Shown here: positions 1 to 10,200 of the stretch, piece after piece
How positions within the stretch are numbered: the stretch's first letter is position 1
How the letters are laid out: the number at the start of each line of letters is the position of its first letter
IMG/VR virus record: IMGVR_UViG_3300036760_001535
Coordinates: 1-31,175 of that record
Origin: a virus
Strand: one strand, 5' to 3'
DNA length: 31,175 nt
Made by a program: the position numbers and the translations under genes
Notes under the pieces: generated by a model
The model's input: the letters and a program-made list of their open reading frames with translations, nothing else
Told to the model about the DNA's origin: nothing
Database searches by the model: none

Positions 1-195
1 AGGCGATCCAAGTTCGCGCGAGTGAATCACACGGGAGTCCGCGAGGGAATCCCCGAAGTTAGCTGAGCCCCATAAATCCGACCGCCGCACGGAGAACCGG
101 GGTGATCAGACGCTATGAGATCAAAAGCAGAACATCAGCGCTGATCTGATGGCCCACCACCGTAATGAATGCTGGTGCGACAGAGCAGGAGAGGT
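1..195. other. Non-coding left edge, downstream of the tail operon
   Basis: I see no convincing gene here on either strand: ATG-initiated frames on the minus strand stop after a few codons. The stretch follows the end of the long leftward tail operon. It contains a perfect 12-base palindrome (ATCAGCGCTGAT, 134-145) without a following T run, so I do not call it a terminator. No tRNA or recognisable attachment site was seen. The next gene of the phage, if any, begins to the left of the window. Confidence 0.6.
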
Positions 196-1413
196 TCACC
201 CGTTATTGCTGCGGCAAAGCTCCAACCAGGAGCCGCCCCGGTTCACAAACATGATGGTGTCGTCGAAGTTGTCCATGACGAAGTCGCCGGCCGTCTTCAG
301 ATTGCCGGTGCCGTCCTTGAAGGTGATCGTCTTGCCGGCGGTGCCGCTGAACATGACGATGCAGCCGTCGAACCCGCCGTTAAGGGTCGCGAGATTGTCG
401 GTGTTGCCGGTCTCCGGCGCGGGCACAATGTAGCTCTTGGTGACGGTCAGGGCGTCCGATGCGATCGTAGTGAAGGCCGGGCCGCCGTTGACCCCGAACG
501 GCTTCTCAAATCCGGTATTGCCGTTGTTTCGATCGATCACCCAGGCCGTGTAGAAGGTCGAGGCATCGGGCGAGACCTTGAGCGTGAAGTTGTCGTCACC
601 GAGCAGTCCGAACAGCGCACGCGTACTGAAATTATCCTGAAACGTAAATCCCGCGTCCTTGCCCGATGCGCTCTTATTGATGGTGAGGTGCATGTCACCA
701 GACGCATCCTTGTTGAACAGGACACCGTCGGCGTTGATCGCGAGCCAGTTGTTCGAGTCCGGCGAGCAGTTGATGCCGATGTGGCCGGTCGTCTTGTCGA
801 TGACGATCGAGGTCTTGAACGACGACCCGTCGGCGGAGACCTTGATCGTGAAATTGTCATCGCCGAGGAGGCCGAACAGCGCCCGCGTGCTGAAGGCATC
901 CTGGAATGTGAAGCTCGCGTCCTTCGCTGCGGCGCTCTTGTTCAAGGTGACGCGCATGTTCCCGGTGCCGGGCGTCACGTCGTCGTGGCTGAATAGCGCG
1001 CCATCAGCCTTCACCGCGAGGCGATTTGTCGTGTCGGCCGTGGTGAGGATGCCGAGCTTCTGCAATGCAGAGATCACGCCAGGTGCATCGACCCAGGCGG
1101 AGCCGTTCCAGGCAAGTATGGTGCCTTCGTCGATGACCCAGGCGAGCCAGCCGATGTTCGGGACGAAAAACCGCCAAGCGCCATCGAGCCATGCAGCGAT
1201 GTGGTTTGCATGTCCCGCCCATGCGCCGGTGGGGCTTGCCGCGACGAGGTAGCGGGCACCCTGCGTCGGCGAGCCTGGCGGCGTCGCGAGATCCCGGTCG
1301 AGCACCGCGAGCTGGACCACCGCATCGAGCAGGTTGAGTGCGTCGTTGTGGGTGACCTCCTTCTGTGCCTGCCCTTGCGCGATGTAGGGCAGGCTGAGGT
1401 TCGGGGTCGGCAT
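196..1413 (-). CDS. DUF2793 domain tail-fibre-like protein with internal repeats
   Basis: Predicted virion tail tip or fibre component of 405 residues. The first ~110 residues match the DUF2793 pattern seen at the end of alphaproteobacterial GTA-like tail operons: an N-terminal LPYIAQGQAQKEVTHNDAL stretch, then W-rich segments (AWLDGAWRFFVP and AWNGSAWVDA). Residues ~130-215 and ~222-303 are two copies of one module, each containing LNKSA or INKSA and STRALFGLLGDDNFT, which looks like a beta-rich fibre repeat. The last ~90 residues (SYIVPAPETGNTDNLATLNG onward) resemble a terminal cap. A Shine-Dalgarno GAGG lies 9 bases before the ATG and overlaps the stop of the upstream tail gene, so the two are probably translated together. 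The receptor-binding role is inferred from position and repeats only. Confidence 0.85.
   Translation of the reverse strand: MPTPNLSLPYIAQGQAQKEVTHNDALNLLDAVVQLAVLDRDLATPPGSPTQGARYLVAASPTGAWAGHANHIAAWLDGAWRFFVPNIGWLAWVIDEGTILAWNGSAWVDAPGVISALQKLGILTTADTTNRLAVKADGALFSHDDVTPGTGNMRVTLNKSAAAKDASFTFQDAFSTRALFGLLGDDNFTIKVSADGSSFKTSIVIDKTTGHIGINCSPDSNNWLAINADGVLFNKDASGDMHLTINKSASGKDAGFTFQDNFSTRALFGLLGDDNFTLKVSPDASTFYTAWVIDRNNGNTGFEKPFGVNGGPAFTTIASDALTVTKSYIVPAPETGNTDNLATLNGGFDGCIVMFSGTAGKTITFKDGTGNLKTAGDFVMDNFDDTIMFVNRGGSWLELCRSNNG
505..1026 (-). repeat. Tandem duplication inside the DUF2793 fibre gene
   Basis: Two diverged copies of a ~250-base unit lie roughly at 769-1026 and 505-750. They are visible both in protein (STRALFGLLGDDNFT in each) and in DNA, for example near-identical stretches around 845-925 and 590-670. 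Such duplications are common in fibre proteins, where they lengthen the shaft. Confidence 0.8.
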
Positions 1414-1424
1414 GGTGGATTACC

Positions 1425-4400
1425 TCAAAGCGTGGCAGTCGCCGGCCAACCGCGGCCCACGGTGGCGGAGAGCTGGTAGACCTTCACAAGCACGGAAGAC
1501 TGCGGCGCGCCGAAATCGGTCGTCTGCTGCGCAGCGGTGTATGTTGCGGACGGCGTTGTCGAGGACAGTGTGCGAGCGACCGTCGAGCCGTTCACGACGT
1601 CGATCTCGTAGCGCTCACTCTCTTCGTTGAGCGGGACGTCGACGCCATCGGCCCAGCCACCACCGAGGCGGGTGCGCCGTACCCAGGTGACCGAAAGATC
1701 ACCCGAGCCGTTGCGTGTACCCCTGACCTGAACCGGGGACCACGGCATCAAGCCGACCGCCCGGGTCGTAAACGTCGTCTGCTGCCATGCCGGATCGCTC
1801 GCATCGAGGCCGGGCGGACCCCAGCGGTAGAAGCGGGCAATGCCGCGCTCGGCGAGGGCCGTCTGCAGTTGCGCGATAGCCCCGTCGATCAGAACGACGG
1901 GGGCAGCTGCCGCGAGCGGCGAACGCATGCCGTGTTCGGTCCCCATCCGGCCACGCAGGAGCTTGGTCAGGTCATAGGTACTCGGCGCGACCAGGTTCGC
2001 GTTGCAGAATTGCACGATCTCCCAATCGCCGTCCGGCGTGCCGATCGCGAGCGCGTTCGCGCCCCCCGCAAGGATTTCGGCTTCGGTGCGGCTCGTCAGC
2101 TCGCCGGCATAGAGTTTGATCGAGAGGACATTGACGTCGTCCCAGTACGCCGTCGGCCCGGCCGGGAAGGAACCCAGCGTCTCGCCCATGATGGCGCGGA
2201 TCGGCAGCGTGGTGTCGACCGCGAAGCTCGATCCGGTCGCGCTGTCGAGCACCAGGATGCCGGCGAACGGCGAGGCGCAAGCGCCGGCATAGGGCGACCA
2301 AGGAACGTCGGTGTCGATCAGGATCGGCAGGTCCATGATCCGCAGGACGGCGGCGCCGAGGACCGGCGGCACCGTCACCGCGGGCGGCGCAATGCCCGGA
2401 AGCAGCGGAGCGTAGACCGCGGCCTCGGCCCGCTGCGCTTCCATGTTGCGCTGTCCGCCGTCGTTGATGCGCGTCAGGCGGAACGAGCGCGAGCGACCGC
2501 CAATCACCAGATCGATCACGTCGCCCGGGTCGAGTGCAACGAGCGCAGGCGGAAGCGCGAGTTTTGCGGTTTCGCGGGCGATCCAGGCTTCGGCGAGTGC
2601 TCGATCGGCGATCCCCTGCGCCTGCACGTCATCCATGACCAGTGCGAAGCTTGCGTCGCGCTTGCGGTCCGACCACCCCGCAAGCCGGCTCGCGGCGATC
2701 GACCCCGACTGATAGTCGTTGTTGCCGTCGATGAAGGTGACCGAGACCACGTCCGGCAGATCGGTCTCCTGCGCGCGCGTCAGCGTAACGGCATCTCCCT
2801 GATCCGGCGCGACGCAGTCCTCGGGTTCGACGGTGGCGACCGAAGGGCGGCCACGCGCCACGAAGCGGATCACGCCTTCGCTTTCGGTGGCGTCGAAGGC
2901 GAACGCCTGCATCAGCATTTCGATTTCGGCGCGGGGGCTCATCGGCCGGTCGCGCACGTAGCCGACGACGATACCGAACAGGCCGGTGACATCGACTTCC
3001 GTAAACCCGACCCTTGCGCAGCGCTCAGCTACGAGCGCGCCGAGGTCGGCTAAGCCCACCTTGCCGTTGAGCCAATGGCCAAGGGGCCAGAGGTCGCCGT
3101 CGCTCCAGATGTCGGTGCGGGCGGGCCAGGCGGGATACGGGCGGGCATCCCAGGTCCACGCCGCGATCGTCGCGACCATCGGACCGCCGTAAACCGACGA
3201 GATCAGATTGTTGCCCGCCCAATAGGTCAGCATCGCCTCGATGCCGCGCCGCTGGATCAGGTCGTCCCGCGTGCCCCGCGAATAGTAGGGGAGCGCGCTT
3301 TCCGACGACTTCGGATCGTAGAAGACGTTCGGCTGGTTGGTCCCGCGGTCGACCGAGGGAATGCCGAACTCGGTGAACCAAATCGGTTTCGACTGCGGCG
3401 CCCACGCGGTGTGCGACCCGCTCTCGGTCCCGCCGGGACGGTCGTAGTGGTCATTGAGCCACCAGTTGCGGAAGTCCTTTGCGCGCCAGACCCAAGGCTT
3501 GCCGTAGGCGCCGTCGGTGATCGACGTGCGGGTCTGGGCATCGCGGTCGGCCTGCGACGCATAGAACCAGTCAAAATCTTCGCCGCCCTCGATGTTCGAT
3601 TGCAGATAGGCGTGGTCGTAGATCGAGGGAGCGCCTGCGAGCGCGTCGAGATGCGCGGTGCCGTCACGCCAATCGGAGAGCGGTACGTAGACGTCGACCC
3701 CGACGAAATCGATGTTGGCGTCGGCCCAGAGCGGATCGAGATGGAAAAACAGATCGCCCGAACCGTCGCCAGGCTGATAGCGGCCGTAGTCGGACCAGTC
3801 CGCCGCATAGCCGACCTTCACGCCGGAGCCGAGGATCGCCTTGGCGTCGGCTGCGAGTATCTTGAGATGATCCGCTGCCGGAAAATGCGTGGCGCTGTCG
3901 CGCACGGCGCAAAGACCGCGCAGCTCCGAGCCGATGAGAAACCCGTCGACAGCCCCGGATTCGACCGCATTGATGGCGGCGCAGAGTCGCGCGCAATGCA
4001 GGATGAATCGCCGGAAGCTCCACTCGTTTGGTCCCGAATAGACCGTGGTGACCGCGTTCGACGATCCGTTGACTGAGACGCCGATCTGATCGCGCGTGAC
4101 TGTCCCGAAGAACGACGCGATCTGACTCGAAGCCGCCGCCGTCTTGTCCACCGTACCGGGCCGCCCGGGCGCCGGGTCGCAGGTGATGCGACCGCGCCAC
4201 GGATAGGCAGGCTGTCCGGTATTGCTGGTCCACGGATCGGGCAGCGTGTTTCCGCTCGCAATGTCCATGAACAGGAACGGATAGAAGATGATCGAAAGAC
4301 CGCGTGCCTTGAGGTCGCGGATCGCGCGCACGAGAGAGTCGTCGGATGGCGTGCCGCCGTAGGCGGGCCGGCCCTGGACGGTGCTGACGACCGCCGCGAC

Positions 4401-5375
4401 TTCGCGCGTGAGACCGTGAACCTGCCAAGTGTCCGGACTCGTGATCTTGGTCGAGACTTCGACCTTGGGCCGGACCGTGCAATGACCGGCGCGCAGATCG
4501 TCTCCGAACCAGCCGGCGACCAAGAGGACCGTGGAGATATTCGGCAGCGACGCATCGAGATCGTCGAGCGCAACGCTCCAATCGGCGGTCGAGCGTCCGG
4601 CGAACTTGTTCTCGGGCGTGGTCGAGCCGCCGCCGAGGTTGCGCGTCTCGATCGTGGTGTCGTAAACGCGCTCGCCCGCGCCTGGAATGATCGAGATCGC
4701 CTCGATGATATCCTCGACGCCTGAGCCGTCGCTCGGCGATACGCGGCGGAAGACCTCGAAATTGAGCTGCGGAACGCGGTTTCCAAAAGAACCAATCGCC
4801 AGGTTCTCGAAGACGACATAGGCGGTGCCGCGATAGGCCGGCACCTGGCCCGAGCCTTCAATTCCCTCGATCAGCGAGTCCGGCAGATGGTCCGCGGTCC
4901 CGCGGTAGACCCGTATCGTGACGTTGCTCATGTCGAGTGGCTTGCCGTCCGCCCAGATGCGCCCGACCCGATCGATGGCGCCTTCGCATAGCCCGACCGC
5001 GAAGTTCGCGAAATACGAATAGGTGGTCGTCGTGGTGGTACTGCCGCTACCACCGCCACCGCCTTTGCCGCCGCCGCCCGTACTCTGGGTCGTCGTGGTC
5101 ACGACCTCCTTGAACTTGGTGGCCCAGATCAGCTGTCCGGCGATGCGGACGCGGCCAGCAATCTCAGGGAGAGGCGCGCCTTCGGTCGAGGATTGGACTT
5201 GAAGATTGTCGAGCCGAGGACCTTGGGTCTCCTGATTTATCGGCCCCGGGCCGAAGAGCCGGTTGTCGATGACGCTGCCGACGACACCGGCCACCGCCGT
5301 CGCCGCAGCCGTGACCCACGCGGCCGCGCCTTCCGTCAGCACCGCCGCGCCGACGGCAAGCAAAAGCGTCGCCAT
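1425..5375 (-). CDS. GTA-type tail hub/tip protein with TIM-barrel (glycoside-hydrolase-like) domain
   Basis: Very large (1316 residues) tail-tip protein of the kind encoded by the distal GTA gene (ORFg15 type), expected to form the hub/baseplate that touches the cell envelope. The N-terminus is hydrophobic (residues ~1-35, AVLTEGAAAWVTAAATAVAG), then a Gly/Thr-rich loop (residues ~93-118, GGGGKGGGGGSG followed by six Thr). Residues ~400-760 contain the TIM-barrel-like region (VGYAADWSDYG, FVGVDVYVPLSDWRDG, PIWFTEFGIPSVDRGTNQPN), a pattern typical of the GTA TIM-barrel domain. The segment after ~790 is the phage-tail domain (PF13550 type). The start is three bases after the stop of the peptidase gene, suggesting translational coupling. 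Whether the barrel is catalytically active cannot be decided here; WFTEFG carries a candidate acidic residue. Confidence 0.92.
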   Translation of the reverse strand: MATLLLAVGAAVLTEGAAAWVTAAATAVAGVVGSVIDNRLFGPGPINQETQGPRLDNLQVQSSTEGAPLPEIAGRVRIAGQLIWATKFKEVVTTTTQSTGGGGKGGGGGSGSTTTTTTYSYFANFAVGLCEGAIDRVGRIWADGKPLDMSNVTIRVYRGTADHLPDSLIEGIEGSGQVPAYRGTAYVVFENLAIGSFGNRVPQLNFEVFRRVSPSDGSGVEDIIEAISIIPGAGERVYDTTIETRNLGGGSTTPENKFAGRSTADWSVALDDLDASLPNISTVLLVAGWFGDDLRAGHCTVRPKVEVSTKITSPDTWQVHGLTREVAAVVSTVQGRPAYGGTPSDDSLVRAIRDLKARGLSIIFYPFLFMDIASGNTLPDPWTSNTGQPAYPWRGRITCDPAPGRPGTVDKTAAASSQIASFFGTVTRDQIGVSVNGSSNAVTTVYSGPNEWSFRRFILHCARLCAAINAVESGAVDGFLIGSELRGLCAVRDSATHFPAADHLKILAADAKAILGSGVKVGYAADWSDYGRYQPGDGSGDLFFHLDPLWADANIDFVGVDVYVPLSDWRDGTAHLDALAGAPSIYDHAYLQSNIEGGEDFDWFYASQADRDAQTRTSITDGAYGKPWVWRAKDFRNWWLNDHYDRPGGTESGSHTAWAPQSKPIWFTEFGIPSVDRGTNQPNVFYDPKSSESALPYYSRGTRDDLIQRRGIEAMLTYWAGNNLISSVYGGPMVATIAAWTWDARPYPAWPARTDIWSDGDLWPLGHWLNGKVGLADLGALVAERCARVGFTEVDVTGLFGIVVGYVRDRPMSPRAEIEMLMQAFAFDATESEGVIRFVARGRPSVATVEPEDCVAPDQGDAVTLTRAQETDLPDVVSVTFIDGNNDYQSGSIAASRLAGWSDRKRDASFALVMDDVQAQGIADRALAEAWIARETAKLALPPALVALDPGDVIDLVIGGRSRSFRLTRINDGGQRNMEAQRAEAAVYAPLLPGIAPPAVTVPPVLGAAVLRIMDLPILIDTDVPWSPYAGACASPFAGILVLDSATGSSFAVDTTLPIRAIMGETLGSFPAGPTAYWDDVNVLSIKLYAGELTSRTEAEILAGGANALAIGTPDGDWEIVQFCNANLVAPSTYDLTKLLRGRMGTEHGMRSPLAAAAPVVLIDGAIAQLQTALAERGIARFYRWGPPGLDASDPAWQQTTFTTRAVGLMPWSPVQVRGTRNGSGDLSVTWVRRTRLGGGWADGVDVPLNEESERYEIDVVNGSTVARTLSSTTPSATYTAAQQTTDFGAPQSSVLVKVYQLSATVGRGWPATATL

Positions 5376-5378
5376 GTA

Positions 5379-5828
5379 TCAGGGCTCAAGGTCCGGAAAG
5401 GTAAAGACGAAACGGATGCGCCGCCGCCACCACGGCGACAGCGAGACTTCCGCGACTGGATGCGATTCGTAGCTGTGGATCATGCGATCCGGTTCGGTGA
5501 GGATTGCGCAGTGCTTCGCGGGCGCTCGCTCGTTCAGGGCGAACAATGGGACATCGCCGGGCTGCATATCCGCGATTGCAACCGGCACCATGTGGCGAGC
5601 CGCGGCATCGGCGAGCGTCTCTTGCCGGTGCGCTTCCGCCCAGTCGCGGGAATAGGGCGGCGGCGCTTCCGGCTCCTTGCCGTACACAGCGCGCCAGACT
5701 CCGCGCACGAGGCCGAGGCAGTCGCAGCCCGCGCCCTTCGTGCTCGCCTGGTGATGGTAGGGCGTACCGATCCAGGTGCGGGCTTCGGCAATAATCGCGG
5801 CGCGGTCAACCACCGAGCTTGCTTCCAT
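5379..5828 (-). CDS. NlpC/P60 family peptidase, tail-associated
   Basis: Cell-wall peptidase of the GTA ORFg14 type, 149 residues from the preferred ATG. The core carries the catalytic Cys in GCDCLGLVRGVWR and the His in AKHCAIL, in the order expected for NlpC/P60 enzymes. The N-terminal WIGTPYHHQA is also typical. Such enzymes cut peptide cross-links of peptidoglycan during DNA delivery. An in-frame ATG exists 42 bases upstream (5870), but it would overlap the DUF2163 gene by 65 bases; the 5828 start (MEASSVVDR) gives a 23-base overlap and a normal-length protein. It sits in the fixed order DUF2460, DUF2163, peptidase, TIM-barrel protein. Confidence 0.92.
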   Translation of the reverse strand: MEASSVVDRAAIIAEARTWIGTPYHHQASTKGAGCDCLGLVRGVWRAVYGKEPEAPPPYSRDWAEAHRQETLADAAARHMVPVAIADMQPGDVPLFALNERAPAKHCAILTEPDRMIHSYESHPVAEVSLSPWWRRRIRFVFTFPDLEP

Positions 5829-6696
5829 CGTTGCCGCTTCCTTGGTTCGGATAAGACAGCGCAAAGTCATTGCCGGGCATCTGCGGGAAGCCGCCGAAAT
5901 TCACGACATTGGCGAAGCGGTCGCGGCAGGTGGGATAAGTCTTGTCGCAACCGGCAGTCACGGTGAATGTGTCGCCGACGCCAATCGGATCGGGCATCGG
6001 GAGGAAGAGCGATAGGCGGGACGTGCCGCTGCCGGCAGAGTGGGATTTCACTTCGACGGCAAGCCCCGCGTTCGCTCCAGAGGCCCAGACCAGGCGCCCG
6101 CGCGAGAGGACGCCGGTGGCAAGCCCGTCGAGCCCGCTGGCGGTGAAATCGAAGGCGCTGATAACCTGCGTCACCGTGCCCGCGCCGTGCCGACCGGCTG
6201 CCGTGAGATCAACCGTGCAGTGGGTATCGCCCAGCTCCCACGGGCAAGCCCGCTGAAAGATGCGACCGGCCGCCTGATCGAGACGCGCTGCCAGCCCGCG
6301 TAGCTCAGCGGTGAAGGCGAGCGTTCCACGCGAGACCTGGCCCAGGAAGCCCGACCGCAGGATCACGCGCTCCGAGACGTCCTGCCAGTTGACGAGAAAG
6401 ATCGTTACCGCCGCGTCGTCGTAACGCCCCGCATTAAGGTCGTCCTCCGTGATCGAGGCCGAACTCAGCGCGCCTTGGACGTCCAGGTTCGAGACGGCAA
6501 GCCCGAGCTGATCTTCGATCGAGGTCGCCGTGAAGCCGCTTGCCGCCTGATAGGTCACGCCGTCGAAGGCGAGGTCGCGATCGTGGTCCGTAAACCCCAT
6601 GATCACGCCGTCCTTGCGGTCGACGCGCCAGCAGCGGCAAAGGGTCGTCAGGCCCCCGGCGACATGCGCGGCAAGGCCCGGATCGAGCGTCTTCAT
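5806..6696 (-). CDS. DUF2163 / phage BR0599-type tail protein
   Basis: Tail-tip structural protein (GTA ORFg13 type), 296 residues. The N-terminal part (LTTLCRCWRVDRKDG, MGFTDHDRDLAFDG) and the middle (RACPWELGDTHCTVDL) match the DUF2163 family. The C-terminal domain ending in CDKTYPTCRDRFANVVNFGG is the conserved BR0599-like tail signature, with Cys pairs also known to sit near an iron-sulfur-binding site in the GTA homologue (family knowledge, not shown here). The ATG overlaps the upstream DUF2460 gene by four bases (ATGA), and its own end overlaps the peptidase gene, indicating one tightly coupled operon. Confidence 0.92.
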   Translation of the reverse strand: MKTLDPGLAAHVAGGLTTLCRCWRVDRKDGVIMGFTDHDRDLAFDGVTYQAASGFTATSIEDQLGLAVSNLDVQGALSSASITEDDLNAGRYDDAAVTIFLVNWQDVSERVILRSGFLGQVSRGTLAFTAELRGLAARLDQAAGRIFQRACPWELGDTHCTVDLTAAGRHGAGTVTQVISAFDFTASGLDGLATGVLSRGRLVWASGANAGLAVEVKSHSAGSGTSRLSLFLPMPDPIGVGDTFTVTAGCDKTYPTCRDRFANVVNFGGFPQMPGNDFALSYPNQGSGNDGSKLGG

Positions 6697-7283
6697 TCAG
6701 GGACCTCGGTGAGGTCGATCTGCGAGACCACTTGTTGGTCCCAGGCATTGGCCTGGACTGGCAGATGATCGGTCTCGAAGCGCACCGGCACGTCGAACTC
6801 GAAGCTCGCCGTAGGTGCCGAGCCTGGCGCCGAGGAGAAGGTGACTTTGCCCGTTTGGTAGTCGATTCCGGCCGGGGTCACGACCGACGCGCCCACCTTG
6901 ACGACCACCGTGCCGACCACCGGCTTGGTGATGGTGCGGACGTGCTCGAAGCCGCCGATGTTGTAGCGCTTCACCAGCTGCCAGACGGTCGAGGTGACCT
7001 CTACCATCGACTGGTCCGTGGCGCCGTAGTCGTTCCAGTCCTTGAAGCGGAACGAATACGCACGGCCCTTCACGACGTGGAAGAACGCGATCACGTCGAG
7101 CATCTGCTCGCGGGTGCGGATCCCGGTCGAAATGTTCCATTTGCCGCGCGAGTTCGCCCACAGGATGTTGCGCTGTTCGGCGCCCGAGGCGAGCGTGACC
7201 ACGCTGGTCGAGAACGACGGCCCACCCGTTGCTCCGCGCGCCACGAAGGGCGGGAACGGAATGTCGCGAAATGGTTGCGGCAC
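6693..7283 (-). CDS. DUF2460 distal tail protein
   Basis: Distal-tail-like protein (GTA ORFg12 type), 196 residues. The N-terminus FRDIPFPPFVARGATGGP followed by the central YSFRFKDWNDYGA is the hallmark of DUF2460 (TIGR02217). It probably forms the ring connecting the tail tube to the tip. It starts four bases after the tape measure stop and overlaps DUF2163 by four bases. Confidence 0.92.
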   Translation of the reverse strand: MPQPFRDIPFPPFVARGATGGPSFSTSVVTLASGAEQRNILWANSRGKWNISTGIRTREQMLDVIAFFHVVKGRAYSFRFKDWNDYGATDQSMVEVTSTVWQLVKRYNIGGFEHVRTITKPVVGTVVVKVGASVVTPAGIDYQTGKVTFSSAPGSAPTASFEFDVPVRFETDHLPVQANAWDQQVVSQIDLTEVPE

Positions 7284-7286
7284 GGA

Positions 7287-10200
7287 TCACATGCCCCGCA
7301 TACCCATACGCACCGCGCGTGCGAGATCGGCCGCGACTTGAGTGCGGCTCGCCTGGAACGCCGAGGGGCTTGGGGTCTGGATCGTGACGTTGATCATCGG
7401 CTGGGACATCGCCCCGCGGCCGTCGTAGCGGCGCACCTCCTCGCGGCTGAGCACGCGCTCGCCACGCTGGAGAATCGCAGGCACTTCGTCGGGTGAGAGG
7501 AAGGCGCCGTCATGGAACCGCGGCGCGTTGCGGAACACGCCCGCAGGCACCCAGCTCGGCGTTCCGTCGACGCCCACGACGCCGCCCTCGTGGAACTTCA
7601 ATCCCTTGAACAGATCGCCGAGCAACCCGCCGACCGAGGAGAAGGTCGGCAGGCTCGTGCCGAACAACAAGTTCTTGAACGGATTCAAGAGCGCAAGCTT
7701 CAGGATTTCCTTGTTTATATCGATGAGCGCCGCGCGTCCGGCATCGGCCCAGGACTTCCAGTCGGTCTTGCCCTCCGCGATCAGGGTCGAAAAGTGATTG
7801 AACGTCGTGTCCGTGAGGCCCTGCAGCTCCTGCATGCCGGCCTGAGAGCGGGCAAGCGATTGGTTGAGCCGCTCGATGCTACCGGCGTTGGCGAGAATCG
7901 CCTGGCCCTCGGCGCTGGCGAGATCGATGCCCTTCAGGCGCAGCTGCTGCTCGACCTGAAGCTGGGCGATGATGATGGCCCGCTGCGACTCCCCTTGTCC
8001 GGCAAGATCAATCTGCTTCTGGAGAAGCTCGATCTGGTTCTTCTGCCCCTCGATCGTCTGCAGGGCCGCTGCACGAGCCTGTTCGCCATGAAGCCGTGAA
8101 TAAGCGCCGCGCAGCGCATCGATAATATGACCGAGGGTGCCCTTGGCGTCACCTTCCGCGAGCGATTGTGCAATGAGGAGCGGGCGCAGCGCCTGCTCGA
8201 CCTGCATCTGCCGCTGCGCTTGTTCGGTCGAGAGTCGTCCCGCCGCGACGGCGTTGTTGAGCCGTTTCTGGGCCTCCGCTTCGGCGCCGGTATCGCTCAC
8301 CGACTTGGCTGACTGCGCGGCTTGCTCCGCGATCTGCTCGATCAGCAATTCGCGCGAGCGCTTTTCGACATCGACGCCGTTCTGCACGGCCTCGGTCAGC
8401 GCCTTGCGCCGGGCCTCGGCCTGCTGCGCCGCTGCGGCGCTCTTGAGATACGCTTCCGCGACGGCCAGCGTCGCCTTCGCATTGACCTCGAGTACGCGGG
8501 ATTGGTCGATCAACGCCTGGGTCGCTTCGGCCCTCGCCTTGATGCTTGCCCTCGTGACGTCGGCTTCCGCAATGGCGACGGGGATCGCCTGGCCGGCGAG
8601 TTCGAGACGTCGACGTTCCTCGGCAATCGCCGCCTTCTGGGCCGGGGTCTTGGCGGCAAGCGCCGCAATCTCCAGCTCGTCGAGCCGACGGGCCTTCTCG
8701 GCCGGGTCCAGCCAGGTGAGGATTGCGCGCGTGACCGCATCGTAGGCGGTCTCGACTTGCTTGAGGTCGGCGACCTTCTGCTTCGCCAGCGAATCATCGA
8801 GCGCGGTCCGCAGCTGTGCCTCGCGCGCCTTTAGCGTCTGCAGCTCTCCGAAGCCGGGCGTGAGATCACGCGCAACGGTGCCGGCACGGACCGACAACTC
8901 GTTCGCCTTCGCCTCCTTGGCGCGGGCCTGGATGGTGTCGAGCTTTGCCTCGATCTTGGCGATCTCGGCATTGACATCCGCAAGCTGCCGGGTGGCAAAG
9001 TTGCGTGCCTGGCGCGCGACGGGATTCTCGATCAGGGCCGCAAGGCGCTCGCGTGTTGCCTGGAGCTGCTTGAGCTGTTCTTCGAGCGGCGCGCCATCAA
9101 GCAGTCGCGAAATGCCCCGCCCGATCGCGTCGAAGGCATTCGACGCCATGCGCCCGACGAAATCCCAGGCCCGCCCGAGTGCCGTCGTCGCATCGGCCGC
9201 GTTGATCAGACTGCCCTTAAGTGCATCGAGCAGGACGCGCTGCGCACCGGTTCGATCATTGTGGTCGGCCAGCGTGCGGACATACTGCCGCGTCTTGTCG
9301 TCGAGGAAGTTGAGCTTCTCGTTGAGGGCGTCCGCGCCCTTGATCGGATCGGCGAAGGCTCCGGCAAGTTCCTTGGTGGCGGTCTTGACGTCGGTGCCAG
9401 TCGTCGCCGCGTAGTCTTTCGCGACCTTGATGAGACCGTCGAAATTCGAGACGGCGATCTTGCCGGTCTGGAGGAACGCGGCCTCCATCTCGCGCGCGGC
9501 GGCGACCGATACGTGGCCGGCGGAGGCCGATCGTTCCGCGATGCGCTCGATCTGGCCGACGGTGGCACCCGCGGCCCGCCCGGTGCCGCCGAGGGCGACT
9601 TCGAGCTCCTTCTGCGACTCGATGTAGGAATAGTAGGCGTAGCCGGCCGCGGCCGCGATCCCGACGAGGCCGCCGATGACAAGCACGGTCGGCGTGAGCA
9701 GTGCGCCCAGTGCGGCACCCACGCCGCGCAGCGCCCCCATCAAGCCGCCGGGGCCAGCCGACACGCGCAGAAGTTCTCCGCCCGTCATCGTCATGGATCG
9801 CAGCGACATATTGCCGGTTGCCGCAGCCTCAACGAGCCGGCGCGTGGCACCCGTCAATGCCAGAAATCTTACTTCGCCGACGGCCGCCGTTCCGCCAAGA
9901 TTGGCAAGTTGAGCCGCCGTCGCGGCGTATTCCTTCTTCGCGAGCGCCACGGCGGCCGTATGCTCGACTTCGGTGATCGCACCGGCCGTGAGCAACGTCG
10001 AGGCGTTCGCGAGCGCGCTGTTCATCTTGATTTGCGCCGCACCAAGCGGATCGATCTGCGCACGCAGAGCGGCGGTTCGGGCTGCGAGGTCTTCCGCCCC
10101 CTTTGCCGACTCCTCGAAGACCGCAGCGGAGTCGCGGGCGGATTTCGGCGCCGTGTCGACGCCGAGGACCGTATTGAAGCTGCGTTGCGCCTGATCCGCC

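Noticed and set aside
134-145. Perfect palindrome ATCAGCGCTGAT as a terminator or attachment site
   Set aside because: There is no loop large enough for a stable hairpin, no T run, and no second copy that I could find at the right side of the window.
1869-4076. Long plus-strand open frames opposite the TIM-barrel tail gene
   Set aside because: These frames have Arg-rich composition and no ribosome sites or family patterns; they are antisense shadows of the tail gene.
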